From the NCBI GenBank assembly GCA_016794625.1, contig JAEUGY010000027.1:1-64000 (forward strand): a stretch of 64,000 nucleotides of DNA. Direction: 5' to 3'. The DNA is from Opitutaceae bacterium (GTDB taxonomy: Bacteria; Verrucomicrobiota; Verrucomicrobiia; Opitutales; Opitutaceae). A model generated the notes under the pieces. It saw only the letters and a list, made by a program, of their open reading frames with translations. It ran no database searches and was not told the DNA's origin. How positions within the stretch are numbered: position 1 is the stretch's first letter; every line of letters starts with the position of its first letter. Positions 7,916 to 15,601 of this stretch are shown one piece after another. Made by a program: the position numbers and the translations under genes.

Positions 7916-9327
7916 GCACCGATGTCCACAAACTGCGACGGGTCGTGCTGCCGTTGATCCTGCTGGTCGGCGACATCCTCACGGTCTTCGGCGCGTTCTG
8001 CCTCGCCTATTACCTGCGCTATGTGTCGCCGGTCGGTCGGCTTGGCATCCCGGTGCCCGACGCACGCTTCACCGCCTACCTGCCACTGCTGCTGCTCGGC
8101 ACCGCGTTTCTCGCCGCCGCCTACGCCCAGCTGGAGCTCTACTCCGAGCGTCTGCTGCTGCGAAAGCTCCAGTCGCTGAACCTGGTGCTCAAGGGCACCG
8201 TGTTGTGGCTGGCCGCCTACCTCGCGCTATCGCTGGTGCTGAAATTCGACCCTCCGGTCTCCCGCTGGTTCGTCGTCCTGGCCACGATCTCGGTCCTGGT
8301 CCTGATGTTCCTTTGGCGCAATGCGGCATACTTCTGGCTGACTCGACCGAGGCGGGTCGAAACCCTGCGCCAGCGGGCCGCGCTGCTGGGATGGAATGAC
8401 GACGCCGAAGCGCTGGTCGCCGATTTGCGGCGTCTGCGGGCGCACCCGTTCGCCTTCGCCGGCTATATCCGTGTTCCGGGCGACCCCACCTCGCCGGAGC
8501 GCTGTCTGGGCGACATCGACCAGCTGCCCGCCCTGCTGAAACAGGAGCGCATTGATGTGCTCATCGCTTCGCGCACCGACCTTCCGCGCGACCAGTTGCG
8601 CATGGTGGTGGAGACCTGCGAGGCTTCCTTCGTTGAATGGAAGGTGGTGCCTTCTTCCTTCCAAATCCTGATCAGTGGACTGCGGCTGCAGACGGTCGGG
8701 CGCGTCCCGATCCTCGGGGTCGAGGACCTCGCCATCAACCGGTTGTTCAGTCGCATCGCTAAACGCCTGCTCGATGTCATCGGAGCAACGGTCGGGCTGA
8801 TCCTCTCCGCGCCGGTCGTGATCGTGCTCGCTCTCGTGATCAAGGGCGAGTCTCCCGGCGGACCAGTCTTTTTTCGTCAGCGTCGGGTCGGCGCACGCCA
8901 TCGTCCCTTCACCTTGATCAAGCTGCGCAGCATGCACCCGGAAGCGGCGGCCGAAGATGACGCCCGGCAGAGCACCGCCCGCAATGACCCGAGACTCCTG
9001 CGCATCGGCGGTCTGCTCCGGCGGTGGAATCTGGACGAGCTGCCGCAGTTCTGGAACGTGCTTCGGGGTGAAATGAGCCTGGTCGGTCCGCGACCGGAAC
9101 GTCCGCACCACGTCAACCGGCTGAGCGCGGAAATCCCGCACTACCTGCCGCGTCACCTCGTCAAACCAGGCATGACCGGCTGGGCCCAGGTCAACGGTCT
9201 GCGCGGCGACAGCTCCATCGCCCGGCGTATCCAGCACGACATCTACTACATTGAAAACTGGTCCGTCTGGCTCGACCTCCAGATCATCTTCATGACCTTC
9301 CTCCGCTGGAAAAACCCCGCCGAGTAG
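7912..9327 (+). CDS. Polyprenyl-phosphate glycosylphosphotransferase (WcaJ/WbaP type)
   Basis: A 471-residue initiating enzyme for surface polysaccharide synthesis. It transfers a sugar-1-phosphate from a nucleotide sugar to undecaprenyl phosphate at the inner membrane. The N-terminal part has about four TM helices (residues 10-145), then a nucleotide-binding-like middle. The C-terminal catalytic domain (about 280-471) has a TM helix, FFRQRRVG, FTLIKLRSM, RRWNLDELPQFWNVLRGEMSLVGPRPE (in pieces) and PGMTGWAQVNG, which are hallmark motifs. It is translationally coupled to the ligase-like gene and faces the glycosyltransferase cluster that ends at 9578. Confidence 0.94.
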   Translation: MSTDVHKLRRVVLPLILLVGDILTVFGAFCLAYYLRYVSPVGRLGIPVPDARFTAYLPLLLLGTAFLAAAYAQLELYSERLLLRKLQSLNLVLKGTVLWLAAYLALSLVLKFDPPVSRWFVVLATISVLVLMFLWRNAAYFWLTRPRRVETLRQRAALLGWNDDAEALVADLRRLRAHPFAFAGYIRVPGDPTSPERCLGDIDQLPALLKQERIDVLIASRTDLPRDQLRMVVETCEASFVEWKVVPSSFQILISGLRLQTVGRVPILGVEDLAINRLFSRIAKRLLDVIGATVGLILSAPVVIVLALVIKGESPGGPVFFRQRRVGARHRPFTLIKLRSMHPEAAAEDDARQSTARNDPRLLRIGGLLRRWNLDELPQFWNVLRGEMSLVGPRPERPHHVNRLSAEIPHYLPRHLVKPGMTGWAQVNGLRGDSSIARRIQHDIYYIENWSVWLDLQIIFMTFLRWKNPAE

Positions 9328-9399
9328 CCACGCACCGCTCTCATCCCCACCGACGCCCACCGTCATCCCTACCCGCGGTCCGTCCAGCTCCGAACCACC

Positions 9400-9421
9400 G
9401 TGTCATCCGCCCGATGACACT
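9400..9421. repeat. GTGTCATC-N5-GATGACAC palindrome, copy 1
   Basis: Perfect 8-bp arms with a 5-nt centre (CGCCC), in the space between two convergent transcription units. The same palindrome occurs five times in the window. Confidence 0.8.
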
Positions 9422-9441
9422 CCCAACCCTCTTCTCCCGGT

Positions 9442-9492
9442 ACCCCACCCCATCCAGTGTCATCCGGCGGATGACACTGGATGGGGTGGGGT
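9442..9492. repeat. 51-bp perfect palindrome containing GTGTCATC palindrome, copy 2
   Basis: Arms 9442-9464 and 9470-9492 are perfect 23-nt reverse complements around a CGGCG loop. The inner part is the AGTGTCATC/GATGACACT element and the outer part is ACCCCACCCCATCC/GGATGGGGTGGGGT. It lies between convergent genes, so it could form a strong hairpin at the 3' end of either transcript. There is no obvious U-tract. Confidence 0.85.
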
Positions 9493-9501
9493 CCGCAGAA
9501 A

Positions 9502-9524
9502 AGTGTCATCGGAGGGATGACACT
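9502..9524. repeat. GTGTCATC-N5-GATGACAC palindrome, copy 3
   Basis: AGTGTCATC, five nt (GGAGG), GATGACACT; perfect 9-bp arms. It is the third copy within 125 bp. Confidence 0.8.
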
Positions 9525-9577
9525 GGGGCGGGTGCAGCGTCATGGCAGCCCTTGCAAAGGGGCGCCTAACCACAGAT

Positions 9578-10465
9578 TTAAAGCGGGCGGACTCGCCGGT
9601 GGCCACGGAGGCGCGCTCGGAGCCGGGCGAGGTGCTTCCAGGCGCCGAAGGCGGCGCAGTACTTCCATTTGACCCAGCGCGAACCCCGCGGGTTGTAGTG
9701 CTTTAGGTACACGTCCCGGTTCGCGTCAAAAATCGCGGTCGACATGCGGTCAAAATCGCGCGCCACACTCATGCCCTTGAGGTGAATGATCGAGTGGCGT
9801 CCATCGTACACGACCCGCAGCCCGGCCTGACGCACCCGGATGCAGAGATCGAGGTCGTCACCGTACATGAAGAACGTCTCGTCAAACCCACCGATCCGGG
9901 CCAGCACCTCGCGGCGTCCGAGCATGAAGGCCCCGTTGATGGCCCCGACGTCATAGGTGCCGTCGTCGGGCAGATAGGTCAGATTGTATCCGGAGAAGAG
10001 TTTTGTCCTCGGGAATCGCGCCGCCAGCCCGGTCGCCCGGCAGAAACCGTCCCAGAGCGTCGGAATGGAGCGGCGGCAGGCCAGGTCCATGCGGCCGTCG
10101 GCCTGCCGCAGGCAGGGCGAGACCAGCCCCAGATCAGGCTCGGCCAGTACGCGGCGCACGCAGTGCTCGAGCGCCGCAGGGTCCATCACGGTGTCGGGGT
10201 TGAGGTAAAGCACGCACTCCCCGGAGCTGCGGGCGAAGGCGAGATTGTTGCCGCGACCGAATCCCAGATTGGTTCCGGGGTCGATGTAAGTCACCCCGGG
10301 AAAGCGCTCCGCGATGAGCGCACCGGTTCCGTCCCCGGGGGAGTTGTCGACCACCACCACCTCAACCGGACGACCGAGCAGCTGGCGGGGGAGCGACGCC
10401 AGGTTTGGCCCGATCTCCTCGCGGGAACGGTAGGCGACAATCAGGATGGACAGGATCGGCGTCAC
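9578..10465 (-). CDS. Family 2 glycosyltransferase
   Basis: A 295-residue GT-A glycosyltransferase (rhamnosyltransferase-like). It has the N-terminal ILIVAYRSREE and VVVVDNSPGDGT nucleotide-binding strands, NLGFGRGNN, a DxD-like LNPDT and GAFMLGRREVLARIGGFDE with FMYGDDLDLCIRVRQAG. The start is a GTG at 10465, chosen because it overlaps the upstream gene's stop (GTGA, 10462-10465) and places the first beta-strand at residue 4. It is the last gene of the minus-strand polysaccharide run. The sugar donor is not predictable. Confidence 0.9.
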   Translation of the reverse strand: MTPILSILIVAYRSREEIGPNLASLPRQLLGRPVEVVVVDNSPGDGTGALIAERFPGVTYIDPGTNLGFGRGNNLAFARSSGECVLYLNPDTVMDPAALEHCVRRVLAEPDLGLVSPCLRQADGRMDLACRRSIPTLWDGFCRATGLAARFPRTKLFSGYNLTYLPDDGTYDVGAINGAFMLGRREVLARIGGFDETFFMYGDDLDLCIRVRQAGLRVVYDGRHSIIHLKGMSVARDFDRMSTAIFDANRDVYLKHYNPRGSRWVKWKYCAAFGAWKHLARLRARLRGHRRVRPL

Positions 10466-11430
10466 GTCGGGTCGTCCTTTCGTCGGGGCTCGACCGACTG
10501 GCGTCGGTGCGCGGGCATCGGCCCGCCGCGTCCGCGGAGGCCGTCCCAGGTGCCGAGAAGCATGGCCTTGAGTTTCCGCCCGCGTCCGGATTCGAAGGCG
10601 ACCACCCGGAACGTATTGTAGAGGGCAAAACCGGCGTCGAAGAGGGCCCAGTGGGGCTCCGCCAGCGCATGGCGCCGCCACACCACGAGGCGGTTGCGCG
10701 CCATGTAGTAGTGCCGAAACGCGGCGTGGTGGGTGGGACGGAACTCCTGACCGAGCACCTGCCGGGCCTGTCGCTGTCCGAGGCGGTGCTCCAGCACCGC
10801 CTCGGACGAGACCGCCACGGTTCGGCCGGCGCTGATCACGCGCAGGCAAAATTCCGTATCGACATAATCTATAAAAAGGGACTCGTCGAAGCCGCCCAGG
10901 GACGTCCAGACCGCCAGATCGACCATGGAGCCGGAGGTGACCATCATGGTGACCTCCTCCAGGTCGCCGCGCGTGGCGTCGCGCCGCTGAAACAGCCCCG
11001 GCCAGCGGGCATGGCGGCACACCCAACGGTAGGGCTTCGCGCCGGGCAGGGCGTCCTCAATGCAGGGTCCAACGAGGGCCGCGGTCGGAAACAAAAGGTG
11101 CGTCGCCCACAACGCCGCGACCATTCCGGGCCGAGGCCGACTGTCCTGATCGAACGTCACCATCCACTCCACCCCGAGCTCCTTCGCCCGCACGGCACCC
11201 CGGTTCAGCGCGGCGGCCACCCCGAGATTGGCCGCCAGAGCGATGACTTCCACGCCGGGGACGGTCGCCAGGCGCGCGCAAATGGCGTCGCCGGAACCGT
11301 TGTCCACCACCACGACGCGCCCGCACTCCCGCACGAGCTCCGCCAGAGTCTGGAGCAGGGTGGGTTCGGGATGAAACGTCACCACGACGCCGCAAACCGA
11401 GGGTCTCCGGGAATCGCTCGCGTCGATCAT
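10462..11430 (-). CDS. Family 2 glycosyltransferase (rhamnosyltransferase-like)
   Basis: A 322-residue GT-A enzyme resembling RfbF/WbbL rhamnosyltransferases: GVVVTFHPEPTLLQTL, VVVVDNGSGD, NLGVAAALNRG, a DxD equivalent in MVTFDQDS, and LGGFDESLFIDYVDTEFCLR. ATG 11430 overlaps the upstream stop in an ATGA, and the downstream gene overlaps in turn. It probably adds one sugar of the polysaccharide repeat at the cytoplasmic face. Confidence 0.9.
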   Translation of the reverse strand: MIDASDSRRPSVCGVVVTFHPEPTLLQTLAELVRECGRVVVVDNGSGDAICARLATVPGVEVIALAANLGVAAALNRGAVRAKELGVEWMVTFDQDSRPRPGMVAALWATHLLFPTAALVGPCIEDALPGAKPYRWVCRHARWPGLFQRRDATRGDLEEVTMMVTSGSMVDLAVWTSLGGFDESLFIDYVDTEFCLRVISAGRTVAVSSEAVLEHRLGQRQARQVLGQEFRPTHHAAFRHYYMARNRLVVWRRHALAEPHWALFDAGFALYNTFRVVAFESGRGRKLKAMLLGTWDGLRGRGGPMPAHRRQSVEPRRKDDPT

Positions 11431-12488
11431 GGTGCGGCCTCCCCGCGCAGGAGTGTCTTCAGCGTCTCCACGCTGGTCGCGAGCCTGCGGGACGCCATGT
11501 CCTCGACGCCTGCCTGGGCCAGCCGGAGGCGCATGGACGCGTCGGACTTCAACCGCTCGACCGTCGCCCGCAGGGCGGTCCGATCCCCCGCCGGATAAAG
11601 CAGCGCATTGTGTCCATCGCGGAGAAATTCGCGGTGACCTCCAATGTCGGTCGCCACCAGAGCACAGCCGCACTGCAGCGCTTCGCACGCGGGCAACCCC
11701 CACCCTTCGGCATGACTCGGCGCGATCATGATCGCTGCCTCGTTGTAGAGCGCACGCAGGCGCACCTGGGAGGGGTTTCTCCAATACACCAGCTCCGCCG
11801 GCCAGTCCCGCGACGGCGCGGCGGTGCCAAACGCCGCCAGTTGCAGGCCGGGAACGCCGGACAGGGCGGCGGTGACATCCCCGGAACCCTTTTGCGCCAG
11901 CCAATGGTGCGGCCAAAGCACACGGCCCGGCTCCCGCTCCGCGCCAGGTCGGTCGACCCCGAACGCGTCGGCATCCAGACCATTCGGCAGGTGCGCGGCT
12001 GACGCACCGGCCGCCGCGATCAGTTCACAAAGCCAGCGGGAGACCGCCATTTTCGCGAGGGGCAAACGCCACGACGCCTCCACCCGCGCAGGCGGATAGT
12101 CCCAGGTCTCATACCCCTGGACAAAGTATAACTTCCGCCCGGCCGTCGCCGGCCAGCCCGCCACCGCCTCCGCCGTACGCACGGAGGTCGCGACCACCGC
12201 ATCACCGTGCACGGCACGGTGCGGTTCGAGATCCGGAACCCAGTCGATCCGGACCCCCGGGTGCAGGGGCATCCATGCGGTCGGTCGATAAGCTCCCGTG
12301 CCTCGCCAGAGCCAATAGCGGCCTCGTCGGAGGAAACGTCGGCCCGGCGAGGCCTCGCCGGTGTCCGCCGGCATCACCACCGCCGGACTCCAACCGGCGG
12401 CCGCGAGCGCGTTGGCATAACGCAGGACCATGCGGGAACCACCGGCCGGTTCCCCCGCTCCGCCAGGCAGCACGAAGGTGACCTTCAT
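11427..12488 (-). CDS. Family 4 (GT-B) glycosyltransferase
   Basis: A 353-residue retaining glycosyltransferase. The N-terminal MKVTFVLPGGAGEPAGGS nucleotide loop, YFVQGYETWD and HLPNGLDADAF segments, and the C-terminal IMIAPSHAEGWGLPACEALQCGCALVAT motif (shown in part; it contains the E-x7-E of GT4) identify the family. ATG 12488 overlaps the stop of the upstream glycosyltransferase. It belongs to the same translationally coupled polysaccharide operon. Confidence 0.9.
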   Translation of the reverse strand: MKVTFVLPGGAGEPAGGSRMVLRYANALAAAGWSPAVVMPADTGEASPGRRFLRRGRYWLWRGTGAYRPTAWMPLHPGVRIDWVPDLEPHRAVHGDAVVATSVRTAEAVAGWPATAGRKLYFVQGYETWDYPPARVEASWRLPLAKMAVSRWLCELIAAAGASAAHLPNGLDADAFGVDRPGAEREPGRVLWPHHWLAQKGSGDVTAALSGVPGLQLAAFGTAAPSRDWPAELVYWRNPSQVRLRALYNEAAIMIAPSHAEGWGLPACEALQCGCALVATDIGGHREFLRDGHNALLYPAGDRTALRATVERLKSDASMRLRLAQAGVEDMASRRLATSVETLKTLLRGEAAP

Positions 12489-13525
12489 CGGCGGGCCTCC
12501 TCGCGTCCGGGACGCAGCGACTCCACCGCCAGCCGGAGCACGCGCCGCGGAGGCACCGCGGTCCAACCTCCCAAAGGAGAACGCAGGAACCGCCAGAAGG
12601 CCGGGGGACCGAGGCCGCGGCAATGGCGGCAGATCTCCCACCACTTCGACGCCACCACCTGCCGCCACGCACCAGCCGGAGCCAGGGGCCGGTGTCGGTG
12701 GTGCGCATCCAGTCGTCCAAGCCAAGCCTCCGCCTGATCGAGGGTGGCCGCAGTGGGCGGCACCAACTCAGCGGAAAAGGCATGATGCCAGCGGTGATCG
12801 GCCTCGGTGCACTCCGGCCACCACGTGGCCAGAAGCCGCTTCCGCACCTGGGCGGCTCCCGCCACGCTGTCGGACCGGGACGTCACCGTGACCTGCGCCG
12901 CATGGGTGCGATAGCGCAGGTGAACCTCGGGCAGGTTGGCCATGGCACCGACGTGCTGCAGGCGTTCCCACAAATCATAGTCCTCCGCCCGACCAAACTC
13001 GGGCCGATAAACGGTACCCAGCCCGTTGATCGCCGACCGCCGCATCATCACGGTGGGATGCACAAGAGGGGAATCAAACACGAGGCGAGCCCGCAGGCCA
13101 CCGTCCTCGGTTGGATGCCGCCAGGTGTGCGCACCCGCGTCACCAAAGGTGCGCGCCCACGTACCGGCGACCACGAGGCGATCCTGACGTTCAAAGAGTG
13201 CACGTTGGCGCTCCAGTCGTCGGGGCAGGCTGATGTCGTCCGCATCCATGCGTGCCAGCAGCGCTCCCCGGGCCTGCGCGAGCGCCACGTTGAGCGCCCC
13301 GGCGGGTCCCAGGCCCGCGGCCTGAAACACACGGCAGCGTCGGTCGCGGCCCGCCCAGCCCTGCAAGCGTTCGCCCGTGTCGTCGGTCGATCCATCGTTG
13401 ACCACCACCAGCTCCAGATCGCGCTCGGTCTGGGTCAGGATGCTCTCGATGGCTTCATCGAGAAACCGCCCCGCATTGCGCGCAGGCATCAGCACCGAGA
13501 GGCGCGGTGTCGGCTCCGGGTTCAC
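12485..13525 (-). CDS. Family 2 glycosyltransferase
   Basis: A 346-residue GT-A enzyme with LSVLMPARNAGRFLDEAI, VVVNDGSTDDT, the DxD motif ARMDADDISLP and the REGLEDYD-like GRAEDYDLWERL. It starts with GTG 13525, preceded by a good GGAGG Shine-Dalgarno at the expected distance. This is unusual here because most neighbours rely on overlap coupling, and it suggests independent initiation after the 61-nt gap. Substrate unknown. Confidence 0.9.
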   Translation of the reverse strand: MNPEPTPRLSVLMPARNAGRFLDEAIESILTQTERDLELVVVNDGSTDDTGERLQGWAGRDRRCRVFQAAGLGPAGALNVALAQARGALLARMDADDISLPRRLERQRALFERQDRLVVAGTWARTFGDAGAHTWRHPTEDGGLRARLVFDSPLVHPTVMMRRSAINGLGTVYRPEFGRAEDYDLWERLQHVGAMANLPEVHLRYRTHAAQVTVTSRSDSVAGAAQVRKRLLATWWPECTEADHRWHHAFSAELVPPTAATLDQAEAWLGRLDAHHRHRPLAPAGAWRQVVASKWWEICRHCRGLGPPAFWRFLRSPLGGWTAVPPRRVLRLAVESLRPGREEARR

Positions 13526-13586
13526 CGTTCGCTCCTCCGTTCGGACACCGGAACCGCTGGAGGTTCGATCCTAAGACCACACCGGT

Positions 13587-14696
13587 TCATGTCGGTCGCT
13601 CCGCGAAGCCAAATCGCCGCGCGAACCAGGCCTCCAGCTCCTCGGGGGTCGCATGTGCCGGGATGCGCACGAGCGCACGTTCCGCCGACCCGCAAGCGGA
13701 GCGGATGGCCAGATCGACGGACCGCATGTAGTCGGGCAGCGAGAACAGTTCCAGCGCGGCCATCTGGTTGAACCAGCGCCCGAAATCCACCCATTCGTGC
13801 TGCAGCACCGCCAGCGAGCGCGCCACGAGGGTGTCGAGCGGCAGCTCGGCCTCCTCGAACTCTGTCCCGTCATGGCGCTCCAGGTAGATCACGCGGCCCA
13901 CCCGGCCACCGGACGCCACGCGATCGGCTCCAAACAGGGTGGCCACGGGCACCGGGAAAAGATCGGGTCCGGTGAATCCCTGCTGCATCCAGAGCGAGGT
14001 CGCCTCCAGGCGGCCCGCCCGGCGGGCGAGGTGCTTGAGCACGCCGCGAAACGGCACATTCTCCTGCGCGAAGCGCACAACCGGGCCGAGCCAGGCGCGT
14101 TGGTGGCGTCGTCCGGTGGGAAAGTGATGCGGAAACTGGCTGCGGTGGTAGGGCTTCAGCACGAACGCGCGGGGAAACGAGGCCGCCCTCGCTTCCTGCC
14201 CGACCAGCACGAGGTCGTCGCCCAACACCGAAAGCCCGTGCCGGAGCACGCCCGCGCTGAGCAACGCGGTCTTGCCCACACCTCCGGGTCCGGGGAGCAG
14301 GGTGGCCACGCCGCGGCGGTCAACCCAGCCCGCCGCATGGAGAAAGGTCATGCCCTGCCGCAGGACGGCGAGTTGCACGACGAGGTTCACCAGCGTCTCG
14401 CCTGTGTCACTGAAGATCGAATACCCGTCCGCCGTCACCTCGACCGCATACCGCGATGCCGGCGCGTGCAGGCTGCGTCCCGCCCGGCCGCGGGCGAGGT
14501 GAAAATGCACCGTCGGGCGGTCCTGGTAGGCGGCATAGGGCAGAAACCGGACCTGGGGCACTCCCGGTGCGGACGGCGCGGCCGGATCCGCGGCCCGAAA
14601 ATGCCCGAGCTGGAAGTCGATTCCGGCCCGCACGTGGTCCTTCACCGCGACATCGACCCGGACTTCCACGAGGGTATGTACACGATAGAGTCGCAT
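13587..14696 (-). CDS. HprK-like P-loop protein in polysaccharide cluster
   Basis: A 369-residue protein. The C-terminal half carries an HPr-kinase-like P-loop, GPGGVGKT at 136-143, followed by LGDDLVLVG with the paired aspartates at 160-161, as in HprK-related kinases. The first 120 residues are beta-rich and contain no motif I recognise. HprK-like proteins often sit in surface-polysaccharide and peptide-modification clusters, but their target there is usually unknown. True HPr serine phosphorylation is unlikely without a PTS gene in the window. Start ATG 14696 lies 2 nt from the methyltransferase stop. Confidence 0.65.
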   Translation of the reverse strand: MRLYRVHTLVEVRVDVAVKDHVRAGIDFQLGHFRAADPAAPSAPGVPQVRFLPYAAYQDRPTVHFHLARGRAGRSLHAPASRYAVEVTADGYSIFSDTGETLVNLVVQLAVLRQGMTFLHAAGWVDRRGVATLLPGPGGVGKTALLSAGVLRHGLSVLGDDLVLVGQEARAASFPRAFVLKPYHRSQFPHHFPTGRRHQRAWLGPVVRFAQENVPFRGVLKHLARRAGRLEATSLWMQQGFTGPDLFPVPVATLFGADRVASGGRVGRVIYLERHDGTEFEEAELPLDTLVARSLAVLQHEWVDFGRWFNQMAALELFSLPDYMRSVDLAIRSACGSAERALVRIPAHATPEELEAWFARRFGFAERPT

Positions 14697-14698
14697 GG

Positions 14699-15601
14699 TC
14701 AGTCCGTCCCGGGTGCGACAGCCATCGCCAGCAGGGCGCTCGTACGCAGGTCCGCCTCGTCCAGTCCCTGGAACGCGGCATCGAGTCGCGGTGGCAAAGG
14801 GGCGTCGCGCCGGACGGGCGCATAGGGGAACGTCCAGTTCAGCGAGGTCGTTTCCTGGAAATACTGGCCCCAGCGCGAGCGACGGACGCGGTTGCCGCGC
14901 TCGCCGCAGGCCTCGTCACTCCACATCCCGGTCGGCGACAAAAACGCAAACGGATCCGCCCTGGGATCGCGGTGATCTTCCAGGTCGATCAGGTGCAGCG
15001 CGACCCCGCCCGGCGCGAGCAGGCGGGAGCTGGAGTCGAGCAACCCGGGAATTTCCGCCGGGGGCACGTGCTCGAGCACGGTGTAGGAGAACACCAGATC
15101 GAAACGTTCATCCTGCGCGAGCAACGCGCTGGCCTCGGCGGGCGCCCGGTACTCGACCCCTGTCTCCGCCAGCCGGCCGAGATCATACTGGGTCGTCTCC
15201 AACCGCCGGAGGCGGGCCACGTAGTCGTCGTGGTCGACATATGGGCTGAGCAGCCGGCGCGCCAGCACCGGGGTCTCCAGGCTCGCGCGGACGAGGGCCG
15301 GCACCACCTGCCGGTAACGGTCGATCGTCAGCACGCGGTCATATCCGCAGACATACAACGCGGCCGCATGGGCCATGAACTGTCCGGTGCCAATCTCCAG
15401 CGCCCGCCCACGGGGTCTTCCCGCCGGCTGCAGTCGTTCCCCGGCATGGGAAAGCATCCACGCGAGGATGCCCGACATGGCATCGAAGGACCGGTGCTGG
15501 CGTGCCGCCCGCTGGTTGGGGTCCTCCCGTCCGCGCACACGGTTGACCCAAGACGCGAGATGGCGTCGCAAAGGAACGGAGTCAGGAATCGCGGAGCTCA
15601 T
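14699..15601 (-). CDS. SAM-dependent methyltransferase (class I)
   Basis: A 300-residue methyltransferase. The SAM-binding motif I RALEIGTGQFM lies at about residues 65-75, the acidic loop LTIDRYR at about 92-98, and the Methyltransf_11-type FDLVFSYTVLEHVPPAEIPGLL (in part) with LLAPGGVALHLIDLEDH towards the middle. ATG 15601 overlaps the upstream stop (ATGA). In this operon it probably methylates a sugar or chain terminus of the surface glycan, which in ABC-exported O-antigens can control chain length. Confidence 0.8.
   Translation of the reverse strand: MSSAIPDSVPLRRHLASWVNRVRGREDPNQRAARQHRSFDAMSGILAWMLSHAGERLQPAGRPRGRALEIGTGQFMAHAAALYVCGYDRVLTIDRYRQVVPALVRASLETPVLARRLLSPYVDHDDYVARLRRLETTQYDLGRLAETGVEYRAPAEASALLAQDERFDLVFSYTVLEHVPPAEIPGLLDSSSRLLAPGGVALHLIDLEDHRDPRADPFAFLSPTGMWSDEACGERGNRVRRSRWGQYFQETTSLNWTFPYAPVRRDAPLPPRLDAAFQGLDEADLRTSALLAMAVAPGTD

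Noticed and set aside
9442..9492. Classical rho-independent terminator
   Set aside because: The hairpin is perfect but there is no T-run on either side, and the core recurs upstream of a gene elsewhere.
13587..14696. True HPr kinase/phosphorylase (hprK)
   Set aside because: No ptsH or other PTS gene nearby, an unrelated N-terminal half, and a location inside a glycan operon.
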